The position numbers and the translations under genes were made by a program. The notes beneath the pieces were generated by a model, which saw nothing but the letters and a program-made list of their open reading frames with translations, was not told the DNA's origin and did not search any database. This document shows positions 7,588-16,310 of a stretch of DNA of 64,000 bases, in pieces. The stretch comes from Deinobacterium chartae (GTDB taxonomy: Bacteria; Deinococcota; Deinococci; Deinococcales; Deinococcaceae), in assembly GCF_014202645.1 (NCBI RefSeq), contig NZ_JACHHG010000006.1:124001-188000 (forward strand), given 5' to 3'. Position 1 is the first letter of the stretch. Every line of letters starts with the position of its first letter.

Positions 7588-7817
7588 CCGTGACGCTGTA
7601 CACCACCCCCACCTGCCCCGACTGCCACGCGCTCAAGCGCTACCTCGAGCGGCGCGGGGTGAACTACCTCGAGAAGAACCTCGAGGACCCGGCGGTGAGC
7701 GACGAGGCGAAGCAGCGCTACGGCGTGCGGATCGCTCCGGTCACGGTGATCGGGGAGCAGGTTTTCTGGGGCACCTTTGCCGAGCAGCGTCCCCGCCTCG
7801 ACGCAGCCCTGCCTTGA
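7584..7817 (+). CDS. glutaredoxin-family protein
   Basis: A 77-aa thioredoxin-fold protein with the active site CPDC in TPTCPDCHALKRYLERRG, the cis-Pro segment IAPVTVIGEQVFWG and a NrdH/Grx-like length. It probably reduces protein disulfides or handles thiol-bound metal in the cytosol. The GTG start overlaps the mco stop (GTGA), so it is translationally coupled to the copper operon; a thiol reductant next to a copper oxidase and chaperone makes sense for Cu(I) chemistry, but this is inference. Confidence 0.85.
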   Translation: MTVTLYTTPTCPDCHALKRYLERRGVNYLEKNLEDPAVSDEAKQRYGVRIAPVTVIGEQVFWGTFAEQRPRLDAALP

Positions 7818-8001
7818 AGCAGCTCACCTCGAGCTGACCGAAGCCGGAGCTGCGCTGGCCCGGGCAGCCAGCGCCTACCAGCAGCAGGTCTTCTTAGACG
7901 TTACGGCCGACTGGGACCCGGACGAGCGCGCCCACTTCGCCCGGCAGTTCGTACGCTTCGCAGGCGCGCTGATGGTCCGCCTGCAGGAAACGCAGCGCTA
8001 G
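7813..8001 (+). pseudogene. C-terminal remnant of a MarR-family regulator
   Basis: The frame reads LELTEAGAALARAASAYQQQ, then DERAHFARQFVRFAGALMVRL and a stop. This is the ordinary end of a MarR-family wing and dimerisation helix. The DNA-binding N-terminal two thirds are missing: upstream the frame runs into the glutaredoxin gene and has no start codon with a ribosome-binding site. The remnant abuts glutaredoxin at the operon end and overlaps the SDR stop by 4 bp. It most likely reflects a deletion that fused the copper operon to an old marR locus. Confidence 0.55.
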
Positions 8002-8684
8002 AGCGGGTTGGCGCGCAGCACGATCTCCTGGGTGGTGGCCGGACGGGGCAGCTGCAGCGCGTGCACGATGGTGGCCGCGACATCCTCGGGGCGCAGGTAG
8101 GCCTCGGGCGTGTAATCGCCGCCTTCCATCTCGCGCACCTGCCGCTGCATCTCGGTCGCCACCCGTCCGGGAAACACCGAGATGACGCGCAGTTGCGGCT
8201 CCTCGAGGCGCAAGGCGTCGGCCAGTGCCCGCGCAGCGAACTTGGAGGCCGCGTAGCCGCCCCAGCCCGGGTTGGCGCGCAGGCCCGCGCCCGAGTTCAC
8301 GAACACCACGTCGCCCTGCGAGCGCCGCAACTGCGGCAGGGCCGCGCGGGTCAGCAGCGCCGGAACGAGCAAATTGGCGTCGAGCATCTCGCGCCACGCG
8401 CCGAGTTCGACTTCCTCGATGCGGCCCAGCGTGACCGCCCCGGCCGAATGCACCAGCAGGTCAAGCTGCGGCAGGGTCTCGACAAGGTCGCTGAGTTCGG
8501 CGGGGTCAAGCAGGTCGGCGGCCGACACCTGCGCCCGCGGAAAGCGGGCGCGCAGCTCCTCGAGCCGCCGGGGGTGGCGGCCCAGCAGCACCAGGTGAAC
8601 GTCGGGCTTCCAGACCTCGAGGGCGCGGGCCAGCGCGTGGCCGATTCCTCCGGTCGCTCCGGTGATCAGGGCAGTGTAAGGCAT
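7998..8684 (-). CDS. short-chain dehydrogenase/reductase (SDR)
   Basis: A 228-aa classical SDR: TGATGGIG nucleotide-binding motif at residues 8-15, HSAG in place of NNAG, catalytic Ser in VNSGAG, and YAASK with the active Tyr and Lys. The substrate is unknown. On the minus strand TATAAG lies 5 nt before the ATG, so it may have its own leaderless promoter although it follows crtI by only 26 bp. Confidence 0.88.
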   Translation of the reverse strand: MPYTALITGATGGIGHALARALEVWKPDVHLVLLGRHPRRLEELRARFPRAQVSAADLLDPAELSDLVETLPQLDLLVHSAGAVTLGRIEEVELGAWREMLDANLLVPALLTRAALPQLRRSQGDVVFVNSGAGLRANPGWGGYAASKFAARALADALRLEEPQLRVISVFPGRVATEMQRQVREMEGGDYTPEAYLRPEDVAATIVHALQLPRPATTQEIVLRANPL

Positions 8685-8710
8685 GCTGGCTTATACCACG
8701 TTTGGCGCGT

Positions 8711-10189
8711 TCAGCTGCCGATCAGCCGCTCGGCGATGATCGCCGAGGAGAGCACGCCCGGCAGTCCGGCTCCCGGGTGCGTGCCTGCGCCCACGAAATA
8801 CAGGTTGTCGAAGTCCTCGCTGCGGTTGTGCGGCCGGAACCAGGCACTCTGGGTCAGCACCGGCTGCACCGAGAAGGCGGCACCCAGGTACGAGTTGAGC
8901 ACGTTCTGGAAGTGCAGCGGGTCAATGTACGTTTCGGCCACGATGTTCTCGCGCAGGTTCGGCAGGTAGTTCTCCTCGAGAAACCGGAGGATTTTTTCCT
9001 TGTAGATCGGCGCGAAGCTCTCCCAGTCGGTTCCCGAGCCCAGGTGCGGCACCGGCGAGAGCACGTAGAAACTCTCGCAGCCCTCAGGGGCCAGGCTGGG
9101 GTCGGTCAGGGTGGGCATGTGCAGGTACAGCGAGAAGTCGTCGGCGACCACTTTCTTGTTGAAGATGTCCTCGAGCAGTTCCTTGTAGCGCGGACCCAAG
9201 ATGATGTTGTGGTGCGCGAGGCCCTGGTCACGGTAGCGCCGCTTGGTCCCGAAGTAAATCACGAACAGGCTCATCGAGTACTTCATCGACTCGATGCGGC
9301 GGTCGGTGTTCTTCTTGCGCCACGTGGCATCGATCATGCTGCGGTAGGTGTAGGCCACGTCGGCGTTGCACACCACGTCGTCCGCCACGAACTCGCGCCC
9401 GTCTTTGAGGCGCACGCCCCGCACCCGGCGTTCCTCTCCGGTCAGGATCCGGTCCACCTCGGCCCCCAGGTGGATCTCGCCGCCCAGTTCGGTCAGCAAC
9501 CGCCCCAGCGCGTCTATGATCGCTCCGGTGCCGCCCATGGCGTACCACACGCCCCACTGTCGCTCGAGGTAGTGGATCATGGCGTAGATCGAGCTGGCGT
9601 CGTAGGGGTTACCGCCGATCAGCAGCGGGTGAAAACTGAACACCTGCCGCAGGAAAGGATCTTGGATGTAGTCGCTGACAAAGGGGTAAACGCTCTTGTA
9701 CGACTGCAGCCGGATCAGGTCGGGCGCGACCCTGAGCATATCGAGCGGAGACAGAAAGGGCTGGTCGGCCAGTTCCACGAAGCCTTTCTGAAAAATGTCC
9801 CGGGTGGCGTGCACGAAGTTCAGGTAGCCGCGTTTGTCGGCCGGATTGAAGCGGTCGATCTGCGACAGGATGAACATCTCGTCGTCGTTGTAGTCAAACG
9901 AGCGCTTCTGGTGATCGAAGATGCGGTAAAACGGGTCGCACTTGACCAGCTCGAAGTAGTCTTCGCGGCGTCGTCCGGCGGCCTCAAACAGGTCGTCGAA
10001 CATGAACGGGGCCGTCACGATGGTGGGGCCGCCATCGAACCTGAAGCCGTTCACCTCGTACACGTAAGCGCGCCCACCGGGGCGGTCGCGCTTCTCGAAC
10101 AGCCGAACCCGGTGGCCCTTGGCCGCCAGGCGCACGGCGGCGGCCAGCCCGCCGAACCCGCTTCCGATCACGATGATGTCCTTGGGCAT
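8711..10189 (-). CDS. crtI: phytoene desaturase
   Basis: A 492-aa FAD-dependent desaturase of the carotenoid pathway, acting at the membrane. The N-terminus [20 protein letters not shown] is the dinucleotide-binding fold, followed by [11 protein letters not shown]. The C-terminus carries [20 protein letters not shown], the bacterial phytoene dehydrogenase signature. The ATG at 10189 has GGAAAGGG upstream; an earlier in-frame start adds 17 unlikely residues. It follows crtB on the same strand by 83 bp, so the two probably form one operon making the pigment precursor lycopene. Confidence 0.93.
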   Translation of the reverse strand: MPKDIIVIGSGFGGLAAAVRLAAKGHRVRLFEKRDRPGGRAYVYEVNGFRFDGGPTIVTAPFMFDDLFEAAGRRREDYFELVKCDPFYRIFDHQKRSFDYNDDEMFILSQIDRFNPADKRGYLNFVHATRDIFQKGFVELADQPFLSPLDMLRVAPDLIRLQSYKSVYPFVSDYIQDPFLRQVFSFHPLLIGGNPYDASSIYAMIHYLERQWGVWYAMGGTGAIIDALGRLLTELGGEIHLGAEVDRILTGEERRVRGVRLKDGREFVADDVVCNADVAYTYRSMIDATWRKKNTDRRIESMKYSMSLFVIYFGTKRRYRDQGLAHHNIILGPRYKELLEDIFNKKVVADDFSLYLHMPTLTDPSLAPEGCESFYVLSPVPHLGSGTDWESFAPIYKEKILRFLEENYLPNLRENIVAETYIDPLHFQNVLNSYLGAAFSVQPVLTQSAWFRPHNRSEDFDNLYFVGAGTHPGAGLPGVLSSAIIAERLIGS

Positions 10190-10272
10190 ATCCCTTTCCT
10201 TACCGGCGACCCCGGGCCGCACGGTCCACCAAACTAGCACGCTGCGGGCGAGTCATTCGCCCCGAGCCAGCC

Positions 10273-11166
10273 TCAGGCTCCCTGGCCCGAACGCAGGTCG
10301 CGCCATGCCCGGGGAATCAGCGCGATCTTCTGGACGCGCGGCACAAAGGCGCGGCGGTTGAAGTTGTCGAACCCGTTGCGTTCCAGGCTGTCCAAGATGC
10401 CCTCGTAGGCGCGGGCAGCCACCGCCACCGCCATGCGTCCGTCGTGCAGGCGCGGTATGCCCGCGCGCCCCTCGCGGTACCACGCGCGGGCCTGCGCGAC
10501 CAGCTCGGTCATCAGCGCGCGGTACTCGGGGCTGACCCGCCCTGCCCGCAGGTCATCGCAGGTCACGCCGTGGCGGGCCATGCTCTCTGCGGGCAGATAG
10601 ATCCGCCCGCGCCCCAGGTCCTCGCCCACGTCGCGCAGCACGTTGGTAAGCTGCATGGCCATTCCCAGCCGCAGCGCCTGTTGCAGGGTCTGTTCGTCGC
10701 CCTCGTAGCCGCAGATCGGCGCGATCATCCAGCCGACCACGCCTGCCACCCGGCGGCAGTACAGCTCGAGGTCCGCTGCGCTGCGATACGTGTAGCCCTC
10801 GAGGTCCATACGCAGCCCCTGGTACAGCTCGTGAAAGGCCCGGGACGGCAGCGCGAAGCGTGAGGCGGCCCAGGCCAGGGCCTGGTAGACCAGGTCAGCT
10901 GGCGGGCAGCCCTGCAGAGCGGCCTCGACGCCCTCGCGCCACGCCTCGAGGTGTTCGGCCTTGCGCAGCGGGTCCCCCGGTTCGTCGGCGATGTCATCTC
11001 CGGTGCGGCACACCGCGTACACCGCCCATACCGCGCGCCGCTGCACCGGTGAAAAGAAGCGTGAGCCGAAGTAGAAGGTCTGCGAGTGCTGCCGGGTGAG
11101 GCGGCGGCAACGCTCGAGGGCGGCCTGTGGCAGGTCGGAATCGGGCGCTACCAGAAATCTCTGCAT
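10273..11166 (-). CDS. crtB: phytoene synthase
   Basis: A 297-aa prenyl synthase condensing two geranylgeranyl diphosphates. Both Asp-rich motifs are present: [11 protein letters not shown] near residue 60 and [20 protein letters not shown] near residue 175, each coordinating Mg-diphosphate. The start at 11166 has GAGGT upstream; an in-frame ATG 15 codons earlier (MTVRPLPRG) is possible. Gene order on the minus strand is methyltransferase, crtB, crtI, SDR. Confidence 0.92.
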   Translation of the reverse strand: MQRFLVAPDSDLPQAALERCRRLTRQHSQTFYFGSRFFSPVQRRAVWAVYAVCRTGDDIADEPGDPLRKAEHLEAWREGVEAALQGCPPADLVYQALAWAASRFALPSRAFHELYQGLRMDLEGYTYRSAADLELYCRRVAGVVGWMIAPICGYEGDEQTLQQALRLGMAMQLTNVLRDVGEDLGRGRIYLPAESMARHGVTCDDLRAGRVSPEYRALMTELVAQARAWYREGRAGIPRLHDGRMAVAVAARAYEGILDSLERNGFDNFNRRAFVPRVQKIALIPRAWRDLRSGQGA

Positions 11167-11247
11167 ACGTTCTACCTCGCGGCTGCCTCGGGGCAACGGA
11201 CGTACCGTCATGTTAGGGAGCGCAGGCCGGGGCAACATCGGGAGTTC

Positions 11248-11904
11248 TTACAAAGGCGCGTCCGGTGAACTTTCTTTAAAGTAAAGCTCGAGGGTCACGG
11301 CCCGTTGCACCTGTGCGCGCACCCGCCGCAGCCCGCAGCGTTCCAGCGTCGCCCGCACGTCCTCACGGTCGGGAAAACGCACGCCCAGCAGCTTGAACGG
11401 CCACTGGGCCAGACGGCCCCGGCGGGTCTCAGCGGCCCGCAGGTACATCAGAAACAGCCTACCACCCGGCCCGAGCAGCCGTCCGAACTCCTCGAGGGCG
11501 CGCCGGGGATCGTGAAACTCGGTCAGGCTGGCACCCACCGCGATGCCGCCCAAACTGGCATCGGGCAGACCGCTGCGCTCCACGTCGAGCAGACGGAATT
11601 CGATGCGGCCCGCGTACGCCGCCGAGCGACGCCGGGCCTCGCTCAGCATGGCCGGAGAGATGTCAGCGGCGATGACCCGCGCGCCAGCGTCGGCCAGGGC
11701 ACGGGCGTACACGCCGCTCGAGGTGCCCGCGTCCAGCCACATTTCGCCGCGGCGCACCGCTCCCCAATCCTGCAGCAACCGCAGTTCCCGGGCGAGCGGG
11801 AAAGGGCTGCGGGTCAGCAGGCTCAGCGCGCGCCCCCGCCACCGTTCGTAGTTCCAGGCGACGAGCGGCAAGAAATTCGAGCGTTGGACGAGTGTTTTGG
11901 GCAA
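11248..11904 (-). CDS. class I SAM-dependent methyltransferase
   Basis: A methyltransferase of about 218 aa. Motif I is WLDAGTSSGVYARALADAG, followed by VIAADISPAMLSEA and the post-II strand FRLLDVERSGLPDASLGG, a Methyltransf_11 pattern. The true start is uncertain. A TTG at 11904 with GAGG 8 nt upstream gives the usual family length, while ATG at 12000 would add 32 residues and lies inside the hairpin at 11986-12011. Its place upstream of crtB suggests quinone, lipid or carotenoid modification, but no substrate can be named. Confidence 0.75.
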   Translation of the reverse strand: MPKTLVQRSNFLPLVAWNYERWRGRALSLLTRSPFPLARELRLLQDWGAVRRGEMWLDAGTSSGVYARALADAGARVIAADISPAMLSEARRRSAAYAGRIEFRLLDVERSGLPDASLGGIAVGASLTEFHDPRRALEEFGRLLGPGGRLFLMYLRAAETRRGRLAQWPFKLLGVRFPDREDVRATLERCGLRRVRAQVQRAVTLELYFKESSPDAPL

Positions 11905-11985
11905 GCGGCAGACCTCGTTTTGGTTAAGGGTTTCTTCAAGAGTGTACCCAAGACACCGTTGTGCACCGTATGCTGTTCTCAGTTC

Positions 11986-12011
11986 AGCTTCTCCTCTCAT
12001 GAGGAGAAGCT
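11986..12011. repeat. 11-bp-stem inverted repeat between divergent genes
   Basis: AGCTTCTCCTC, loop TCAT and GAGGAGAAGCT pair perfectly. It lies in the divergent region between the methyltransferase and the holin-like gene, 36 bp before the latter's ATG. It may be a regulator site or a 5' hairpin masking a GAGGAG sequence in the transcript. Confidence 0.5.
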
Positions 12012-12046
12012 TTTGGAGGTAACCGTGACGCACGCCTTGGAGAACC

Positions 12047-12379
12047 ATGCAGCCTGACCCCCAAACCCCCAAGAGTATAGGTGCCGCTCTGGTCGACGTG
12101 TTCGACGCCCTCATCACCCTCGTCCGCACCGAGATCAGCAGCACCCTGAGCCGTGTGGCCGCTTTTGCCAAACAAAAAGGGCTGGGTGTGGCCCTGCTGC
12201 TGGCCGCACTCGGTCCGGTGCTCGTGGCGGTCGTCTTCCTGCTGCTCGCTGCCTTCTACGGCCTGAGCAGCGTGATGCACCCGGCCTGGGCCGCACTGAT
12301 CATGGGTATCGTCTCGTTGCTGGTGGCCGGCGCGATCGGCTACATGGGCCTCAAGAAGCTGGGAGGTGAACCCGAATGA
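12047..12379 (+). CDS. phage-holin-family (DUF1469-like) membrane protein
   Basis: A 110-aa protein with a cytoplasmic N-terminal helix and two hydrophobic segments (about residues 47-72 and 80-100) separated by a short turn. This is the pattern of the so-called phage holin superfamily 6 proteins, which are chromosomal membrane proteins despite the name. It overlaps the next gene by ATGA; this gene pair (holin-like plus DUF3618) recurs in bacteria and probably acts at the membrane. Precise function unknown. Confidence 0.75.
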   Translation: MQPDPQTPKSIGAALVDVFDALITLVRTEISSTLSRVAAFAKQKGLGVALLLAALGPVLVAVVFLLLAAFYGLSSVMHPAWAALIMGIVSLLVAGAIGYMGLKKLGGEPE

Positions 12380-12870
12380 GCACCGAGGACCGTTACGCAG
12401 CCGAACGCGAGCGCGCCCGGGAGCAGCTGCGGCGCAGCGTGGACACGCTGGCCGAAAAGACCAGCTTGCACCTCAAGCTGCAACGCGACCCGCTCAAGAT
12501 CGTGGGCGGCGTGGCAGGCGGCGCCCTGATTCTGGGCACCCTGCTGGGCCGCCGGGGCCGCAAGGTCAAGAAGGTGTACGTGGAGCGCGCGGGCTCGGGC
12601 CCGGCCAAGGCGGCGGCCGTAGCCGCCCACGGCAGCAAGGCGCAGGTCGCCGAGCAGGTGGGCAAGCAGACCGTGCGCGCCACCACCCGGGGCACCCTGC
12701 AAGGCGCCCTGGTCGCCACGCTCTCGACCGTGCTGCTGCGCGTGCTGCAGGAAAAAGTGCTGGCTCCCAACATCGAGCGTTACGCCGACCAGCTGCTGGC
12801 GCGTGCCGACCAAGCCCGGCAGGGCAAAAAACAGGGAGCGGCCACCACGGTCATTCCGCCCCAAAAATAA
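12376..12870 (+). CDS. DUF3618-like protein
   Basis: A 164-aa protein. The N-terminal amphipathic helix (RYAAERERAREQLRRSVDTL) resembles DUF3618. A glycine-rich hydrophobic stretch (VGGVAGGALILGTLLG) follows, then a basic patch and an Ala/Thr-rich tail. It is translationally coupled to the preceding membrane protein and ends 11 bp before a strong hairpin. Membrane-associated, function unknown. Confidence 0.65.
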   Translation: MSTEDRYAAERERAREQLRRSVDTLAEKTSLHLKLQRDPLKIVGGVAGGALILGTLLGRRGRKVKKVYVERAGSGPAKAAAVAAHGSKAQVAEQVGKQTVRATTRGTLQGALVATLSTVLLRVLQEKVLAPNIERYADQLLARADQARQGKKQGAATTVIPPQK

Positions 12871-12880
12871 AGCGGAACCC

Positions 12881-12904
12881 GGAGGCGGCCCTAGGGCCGC
12901 CTCC
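12881..12904 (+). terminator. 24-bp palindromic terminator after the DUF3618 gene
   Basis: GGAGGCGGCCCT and its exact complement form a 12-bp stem around a CCTAGG centre, followed by CTTGTG rather than a long T run. It separates the two-gene membrane operon from the Fur-family gene. Confidence 0.65.
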
Positions 12905-12924
12905 CTTGTGATAACCTATTGATA

Positions 12925-13326
12925 ATGATGTCTTCTTCTCAAGCCGCTCCTCGTCGCCACACCCGCCAGCGCGAGGCGATCGTACGGGTCATCCAGGCCT
13001 CGCGCGGCCCGCTGGCCGTGAACGACATCCTCGAGCGGGCCCAGCGCGAGCATGACGGTCTGGGCATCGCCACGGTCTACCGCACCCTCAAGCTGCTGCT
13101 CGAGGACGGCACGGTGCGTCAGGTGATCTTGCCCAGCGGCGAAACCCGCTACGAGATGAGCGGCTTAGGCCACCACCACCACTTTCAGTGCCGCCGCTGC
13201 GGGGAGGTGGTGGACCTCGACGTCTGCCCGGTCGCGGTCCTGACCGGCACCACCCTGGCCGGGGGTTACACCGTAGAAGGCCACGAACTGACCCTGTACG
13301 GCGTCTGCCCCTCCTGCCAGGAATAA
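12925..13326 (+). CDS. Fur-family metal-responsive regulator
   Basis: A protein of about 133 aa. The N-terminal winged helix (HTRQREAIVRVIQAS to VYRTLKLLLEDG) is followed by GLGHHHHFQCRRCGEVVDL, the metal-site segment with the first structural CxxC, and CPSC at the C-terminus gives the second CxxC. Fur, Zur and PerR cannot be told apart safely here. No Shine-Dalgarno is present; TAACCT lies 7 nt before the ATG at 12925, so the mRNA is probably leaderless. TTG 12919 and ATG 12928 are alternative starts. The region TGATAACCTATTGATAATG resembles a Fur box, suggesting self-regulation. Confidence 0.88.
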   Translation: MMSSSQAAPRRHTRQREAIVRVIQASRGPLAVNDILERAQREHDGLGIATVYRTLKLLLEDGTVRQVILPSGETRYEMSGLGHHHHFQCRRCGEVVDLDVCPVAVLTGTTLAGGYTVEGHELTLYGVCPSCQE

Positions 13327-13397
13327 CGCCTCCCGTACCCGTCTCGCTTAAGCCTGCGATAAGGCGGCGCGCGCAGACCCGCCGCTACACTGGGCGT

Positions 13398-13805
13398 ATG
13401 AACCATGCCCATGCCGTGATCGGCCCGAGCTCCACGGTGGTGCTCGAGTACGTGCTGCGGCGCGCAGGTCAGATCGTGGACCGCACGCCCGAAGGCCAGC
13501 CCCTCACCCTCCGGGTCGAGGACTCCCTCTCGCTCCCCGGCCTGAAAGACGCCCTGATCGGACGGCGTGCCGGGGAGAGCTTTGTGGTGCAAGTTGACCC
13601 GGCCCTGGGTTTCGCCGCCAGCGAGGGCGAGCGCCCCCAACACAGCGCTTCGCAGGGCGGTGGCCGGGGCGAACGGGACAGCGCCACCGACCCGCGCGCG
13701 AACACCACCCTCGAGGTCGAGGGCCGCCCGGTCAGCGTAGACGCCGAACAGACCGTGCCCGAAGAAGCCCTCGAGTACACCGTGACCGTGCACGAGGTGC
13801 GCTGA
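13398..13805 (+). CDS. FKBP-type peptidyl-prolyl isomerase (SlyD-like)
   Basis: A 135-aa protein with the FKBP strand pattern VVLEYVLRRAGQIVDRTPEG, then LPGLKDALIGRRAGE. An insert at the flap position and LEYTVTVHEVR at the end make it SlyD-like in layout. The His-rich metal tail of E. coli SlyD is absent. The insert (QHSASQGGGRGERDS) is low-complexity. TACACT sits 6 nt upstream of the ATG with no ribosome-binding site, a clear leaderless arrangement. It probably acts as a cytosolic folding helper. Confidence 0.8.
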   Translation: MNHAHAVIGPSSTVVLEYVLRRAGQIVDRTPEGQPLTLRVEDSLSLPGLKDALIGRRAGESFVVQVDPALGFAASEGERPQHSASQGGGRGERDSATDPRANTTLEVEGRPVSVDAEQTVPEEALEYTVTVHEVR

Positions 13806-13850
13806 TTTTCTGAGGGTTTCTCCTCAGGTAGGCATGCTAGCCTCGGCAAC

Positions 13851-14945
13851 ATGGTGTTCCCGAGGTATTCCACGCGCTTTGTCGCACTGCTGGCGGTACT
13901 GGCCGCCCTGCTGCTGAGCTTCTCCCCCGCCCGCGCCCAGAGCGACCCGCAGCAGCAGGGCCGCTTCGTCGAAGGTCAGGTTCTCGAGGTGCTGCCCGGC
14001 GAACGCCTGCGGGTGCGCCTCGAGGGCAGGGAGGTGGAGGTGCGCGGCGACCCGCGCCTGCCGCTTAAGGCCGGCGAGGCCCTCGAGGTGTACGCGACCA
14101 CCGACCCGGACGGAACTCCGGTGTACTACGCCAGCGATTACGTGCGCCGCCCGGTCCTGTACCTGCTGACAGCGGTGTTTGTCGTGATCGCGGCGGTGGT
14201 GGGACGCGGCAAGGGCCTGCGGGCCGTCGCGGGCATGGGGCTGTCGCTGGCCGTGATCCTGGCTTTCGTGATCCCGGCGGTGCTGGCCGGATGGAACCCG
14301 GTGGTGGTCGCCCTCGCCGGAAGCGCAGCCATCTTGTTGCTCAGCGTGTACTTCGTGCACGGCTTCAACTGGACCACCAGCGCCGCGCTGCTGGGCACGC
14401 TGGGTACGGCGGCTCTCACGGTGCTGCTCGCCCAGGGCGTAGCGGTTGCGGCGCGCCTGAGCGGCCTGATCGGCGACGAGGCGCTGTACATCCAGCAACT
14501 GGGGCTGAACGTGGACCTGCGAGCGCTGCTGCTGGCTGGGGTGATCATCGGAGCGCTGGGGGCGCTGGTGGACTCTACCGTCCCGCAGGCGGCGGTCGTG
14601 CGCGAACTGGCCCACCTGCAGCCGCAGCAGAACTGGCGCGAACTGTACCGCAGCTCGATGCGGGTCGGGCTGGACCACATCGGCAGCCTGATCAACACGC
14701 TGGTGCTGGCGTATGCGGGCAGCAACCTTCCGCTGTTCGTGGTGTTCTCGCTGGGCCACACCAGTTGGACCCGGGCCATCAACACCGAGATCATCGCCAC
14801 GGCGCTGGTGCAGAGTCTGGTCGGCTCGATCGGCCTGATCCTGGCCGTTCCGCTGACCTCCCTGATCGCCGCGCTGGCCTTTCAGGGCAACCGCCTGCCC
14901 GCCCCCAAAGAGGGCGAGCTGCATCATCACCACCATCCTCACTGA
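13851..14945 (+). CDS. YibE/F family membrane protein
   Basis: A 364-aa protein. The signal-like first helix (VALLAVLAALLLSFSPARAQ) is followed by a short extracytoplasmic beta domain at about 30-100, then about seven membrane helices. The signature VDSTVPQAAVVRELA, HIGSLINTLVLAYAGSNLPL and the end IGLILAVPLTSLIAAL match YibE/F. The last residues are a His cluster (HHHHHPH), which may bind metal. TAGCCT lies 7 nt before the ATG, so it is probably leaderless. The role is unknown; it is likely a channel or transporter. Confidence 0.85.
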   Translation: MVFPRYSTRFVALLAVLAALLLSFSPARAQSDPQQQGRFVEGQVLEVLPGERLRVRLEGREVEVRGDPRLPLKAGEALEVYATTDPDGTPVYYASDYVRRPVLYLLTAVFVVIAAVVGRGKGLRAVAGMGLSLAVILAFVIPAVLAGWNPVVVALAGSAAILLLSVYFVHGFNWTTSAALLGTLGTAALTVLLAQGVAVAARLSGLIGDEALYIQQLGLNVDLRALLLAGVIIGALGALVDSTVPQAAVVRELAHLQPQQNWRELYRSSMRVGLDHIGSLINTLVLAYAGSNLPLFVVFSLGHTSWTRAINTEIIATALVQSLVGSIGLILAVPLTSLIAALAFQGNRLPAPKEGELHHHHHPH

Positions 14946-15141
14946 TTCCTCGAGGCCGCCGGACCCCACCGGGCGGCCTCGGCTCGCGCCCGCGTCCGTT
15001 CAGGGCGTGGTTTCGCGAATGCCCTGACCGGCTGCCGCGCCGAACACCGCAAAGGGGCCGGTCTCGTTTGGCCCGAGCGGCTTTCACCCGATATCACAGG
15101 CAGCGCCTCGAGGCTCTGGGGAACAGGTTAGATTGAGCGAC

Positions 15142-16230
15142 ATGACCGATAACCTCACGCAGGCCCTGAACCTGCACGACCTCGAGCGCATGGCCCGCGC
15201 GACGCTCGAGGCGAGCGCGCTGGATTACTACGAGGGCGGTTCCGGAGACGAGCGCACGGTGCGCGAGAACCTCGAGGCCTTCGCGCGGCTGCGGCTGCGC
15301 CCGCGCGTGCTCGTGGACGTATCCAGCCTGGACCTTTCGACCACCGTGCTGGGTCAGGAGGTGTCGCTGCCGGTCCTGGCCGCTCCGACGGCCTTTCACG
15401 GCCTGGCTCACCCCGAGGCCGAGGTGGCGACCGCGCGCGGCGTGGCCGCAGCCGGGTCGATCATGACGCTCTCGACTTTCTCGAACCGCGACATCGAGGA
15501 GGTCGGCGCGGCGGCGAACGGGCGGCTGTGGTTTCAGCTGTACGTGTACCGCGACCGGGAAGTGAGCGAGGCGCTGGTGCGCCGGGCCGAGGCGGCCGGC
15601 GCACGGGCGCTGGTGGTGACGGTGGATACCCCGTACGCGGGGTACCGCGAACGCGATGTCCGCAACGGCTTCCGCCTGCCCGAGCACCTGTCGGTGCGCA
15701 ACGCAGACCCACGACTGGACCCGCTCGAGAGCGACCTCGCCGTCGGCTCCCAGATCAGCGGTTACTTCCAGCGCATGCTCGACCCTTCGCTGAGCTGGAA
15801 GGACGTGGCGTGGCTGGCCTCCATCACCCGGCTGCCGGTACTGCTCAAGGGCATCCTGACCGCCGAGGACGCGTTGCTGGCCGCCGAGCACGGAGCGGCG
15901 GGCGTGATCGTCTCGAATCACGGGGGGCGGCAGCTCGATTCGGCGATCGCCACCATCGACGCGCTGCCCGAGATCGCTGGCGCGGCAGGAGACCGCCTCG
16001 AGGTGCTCATGGACGGCGGCGTGCGGCGCGGCACCGACGTTCTTAAAGCGCTCGCGCTCGGTGCGCGCGCGGTGATGCTGGGCAGGCCGGTGCTATGGGG
16101 ACTCTCGGTGGGCGGTGAGGGCGGGGTCCGCCTCGTCCTCGAGCTGCTGCGCGAGGAACTGCGGCTGGCGCTGGCCCTGAGCGGACACGCTTCGGTGCGT
16201 GAAGTGCAGCGCTCGCTGGTGGTGCGCTGA
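15142..16230 (+). CDS. FMN-dependent alpha-hydroxy-acid oxidase/dehydrogenase (lactate oxidase-like)
   Basis: A 362-aa TIM-barrel flavoprotein. It has YYEGGSGDE near the N-terminus, PVLAAPTAFHGLAHPEAE, the active-site block VIVSNHGGRQLD with the catalytic His and Arg, and the FMN phosphate loop MDGGVRRGTDVLKA. It oxidises an L-2-hydroxy acid such as lactate or glycolate, using O2 or a membrane acceptor; substrate choice cannot be read from sequence. TAGATT lies 7 nt before the ATG at 15142 (leaderless); a TTG at 15133 is less likely. It ends 24 bp before a shared bidirectional terminator. Confidence 0.9.
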   Translation: MTDNLTQALNLHDLERMARATLEASALDYYEGGSGDERTVRENLEAFARLRLRPRVLVDVSSLDLSTTVLGQEVSLPVLAAPTAFHGLAHPEAEVATARGVAAAGSIMTLSTFSNRDIEEVGAAANGRLWFQLYVYRDREVSEALVRRAEAAGARALVVTVDTPYAGYRERDVRNGFRLPEHLSVRNADPRLDPLESDLAVGSQISGYFQRMLDPSLSWKDVAWLASITRLPVLLKGILTAEDALLAAEHGAAGVIVSNHGGRQLDSAIATIDALPEIAGAAGDRLEVLMDGGVRRGTDVLKALALGARAVMLGRPVLWGLSVGGEGGVRLVLELLREELRLALALSGHASVREVQRSLVVR

Positions 16231-16254
16231 AGGGCGGCTCCTGCCGGGACGCGA

Positions 16255-16298
16255 ACAAGCCCCTCGAGGAAGCACCGTTGCTTCCTCGAGGGGCTTGT
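16255..16298. terminator. 20-bp-stem bidirectional terminator
   Basis: ACAAGCCCCTCGAGGAAGCA, loop CCGT and its exact complement. It sits between convergent genes (hydroxy-acid oxidase and nitroreductase) and contains CCTCGAGG in both arms. Confidence 0.85.
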
Positions 16299-16310
16299 GG
16301 GTCTTGCGGA

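Noticed and set aside
8702-10237. 511-residue open frame antisense to crtI
   Set aside because: Low-information His/Val/Arg-rich translation with no domain; the opposite strand encodes an intact desaturase.
12047-12870. prophage lysis genes
   Set aside because: The holin-like protein belongs to a chromosomal membrane family and is paired with a DUF3618 protein; no other phage gene is near.
14919-14945. engineered His-tag at the C-terminus of YibE/F
   Set aside because: The run is HHHHHPH inside a natural frame with the same codon style as its surroundings; a natural metal-binding tail is more likely.
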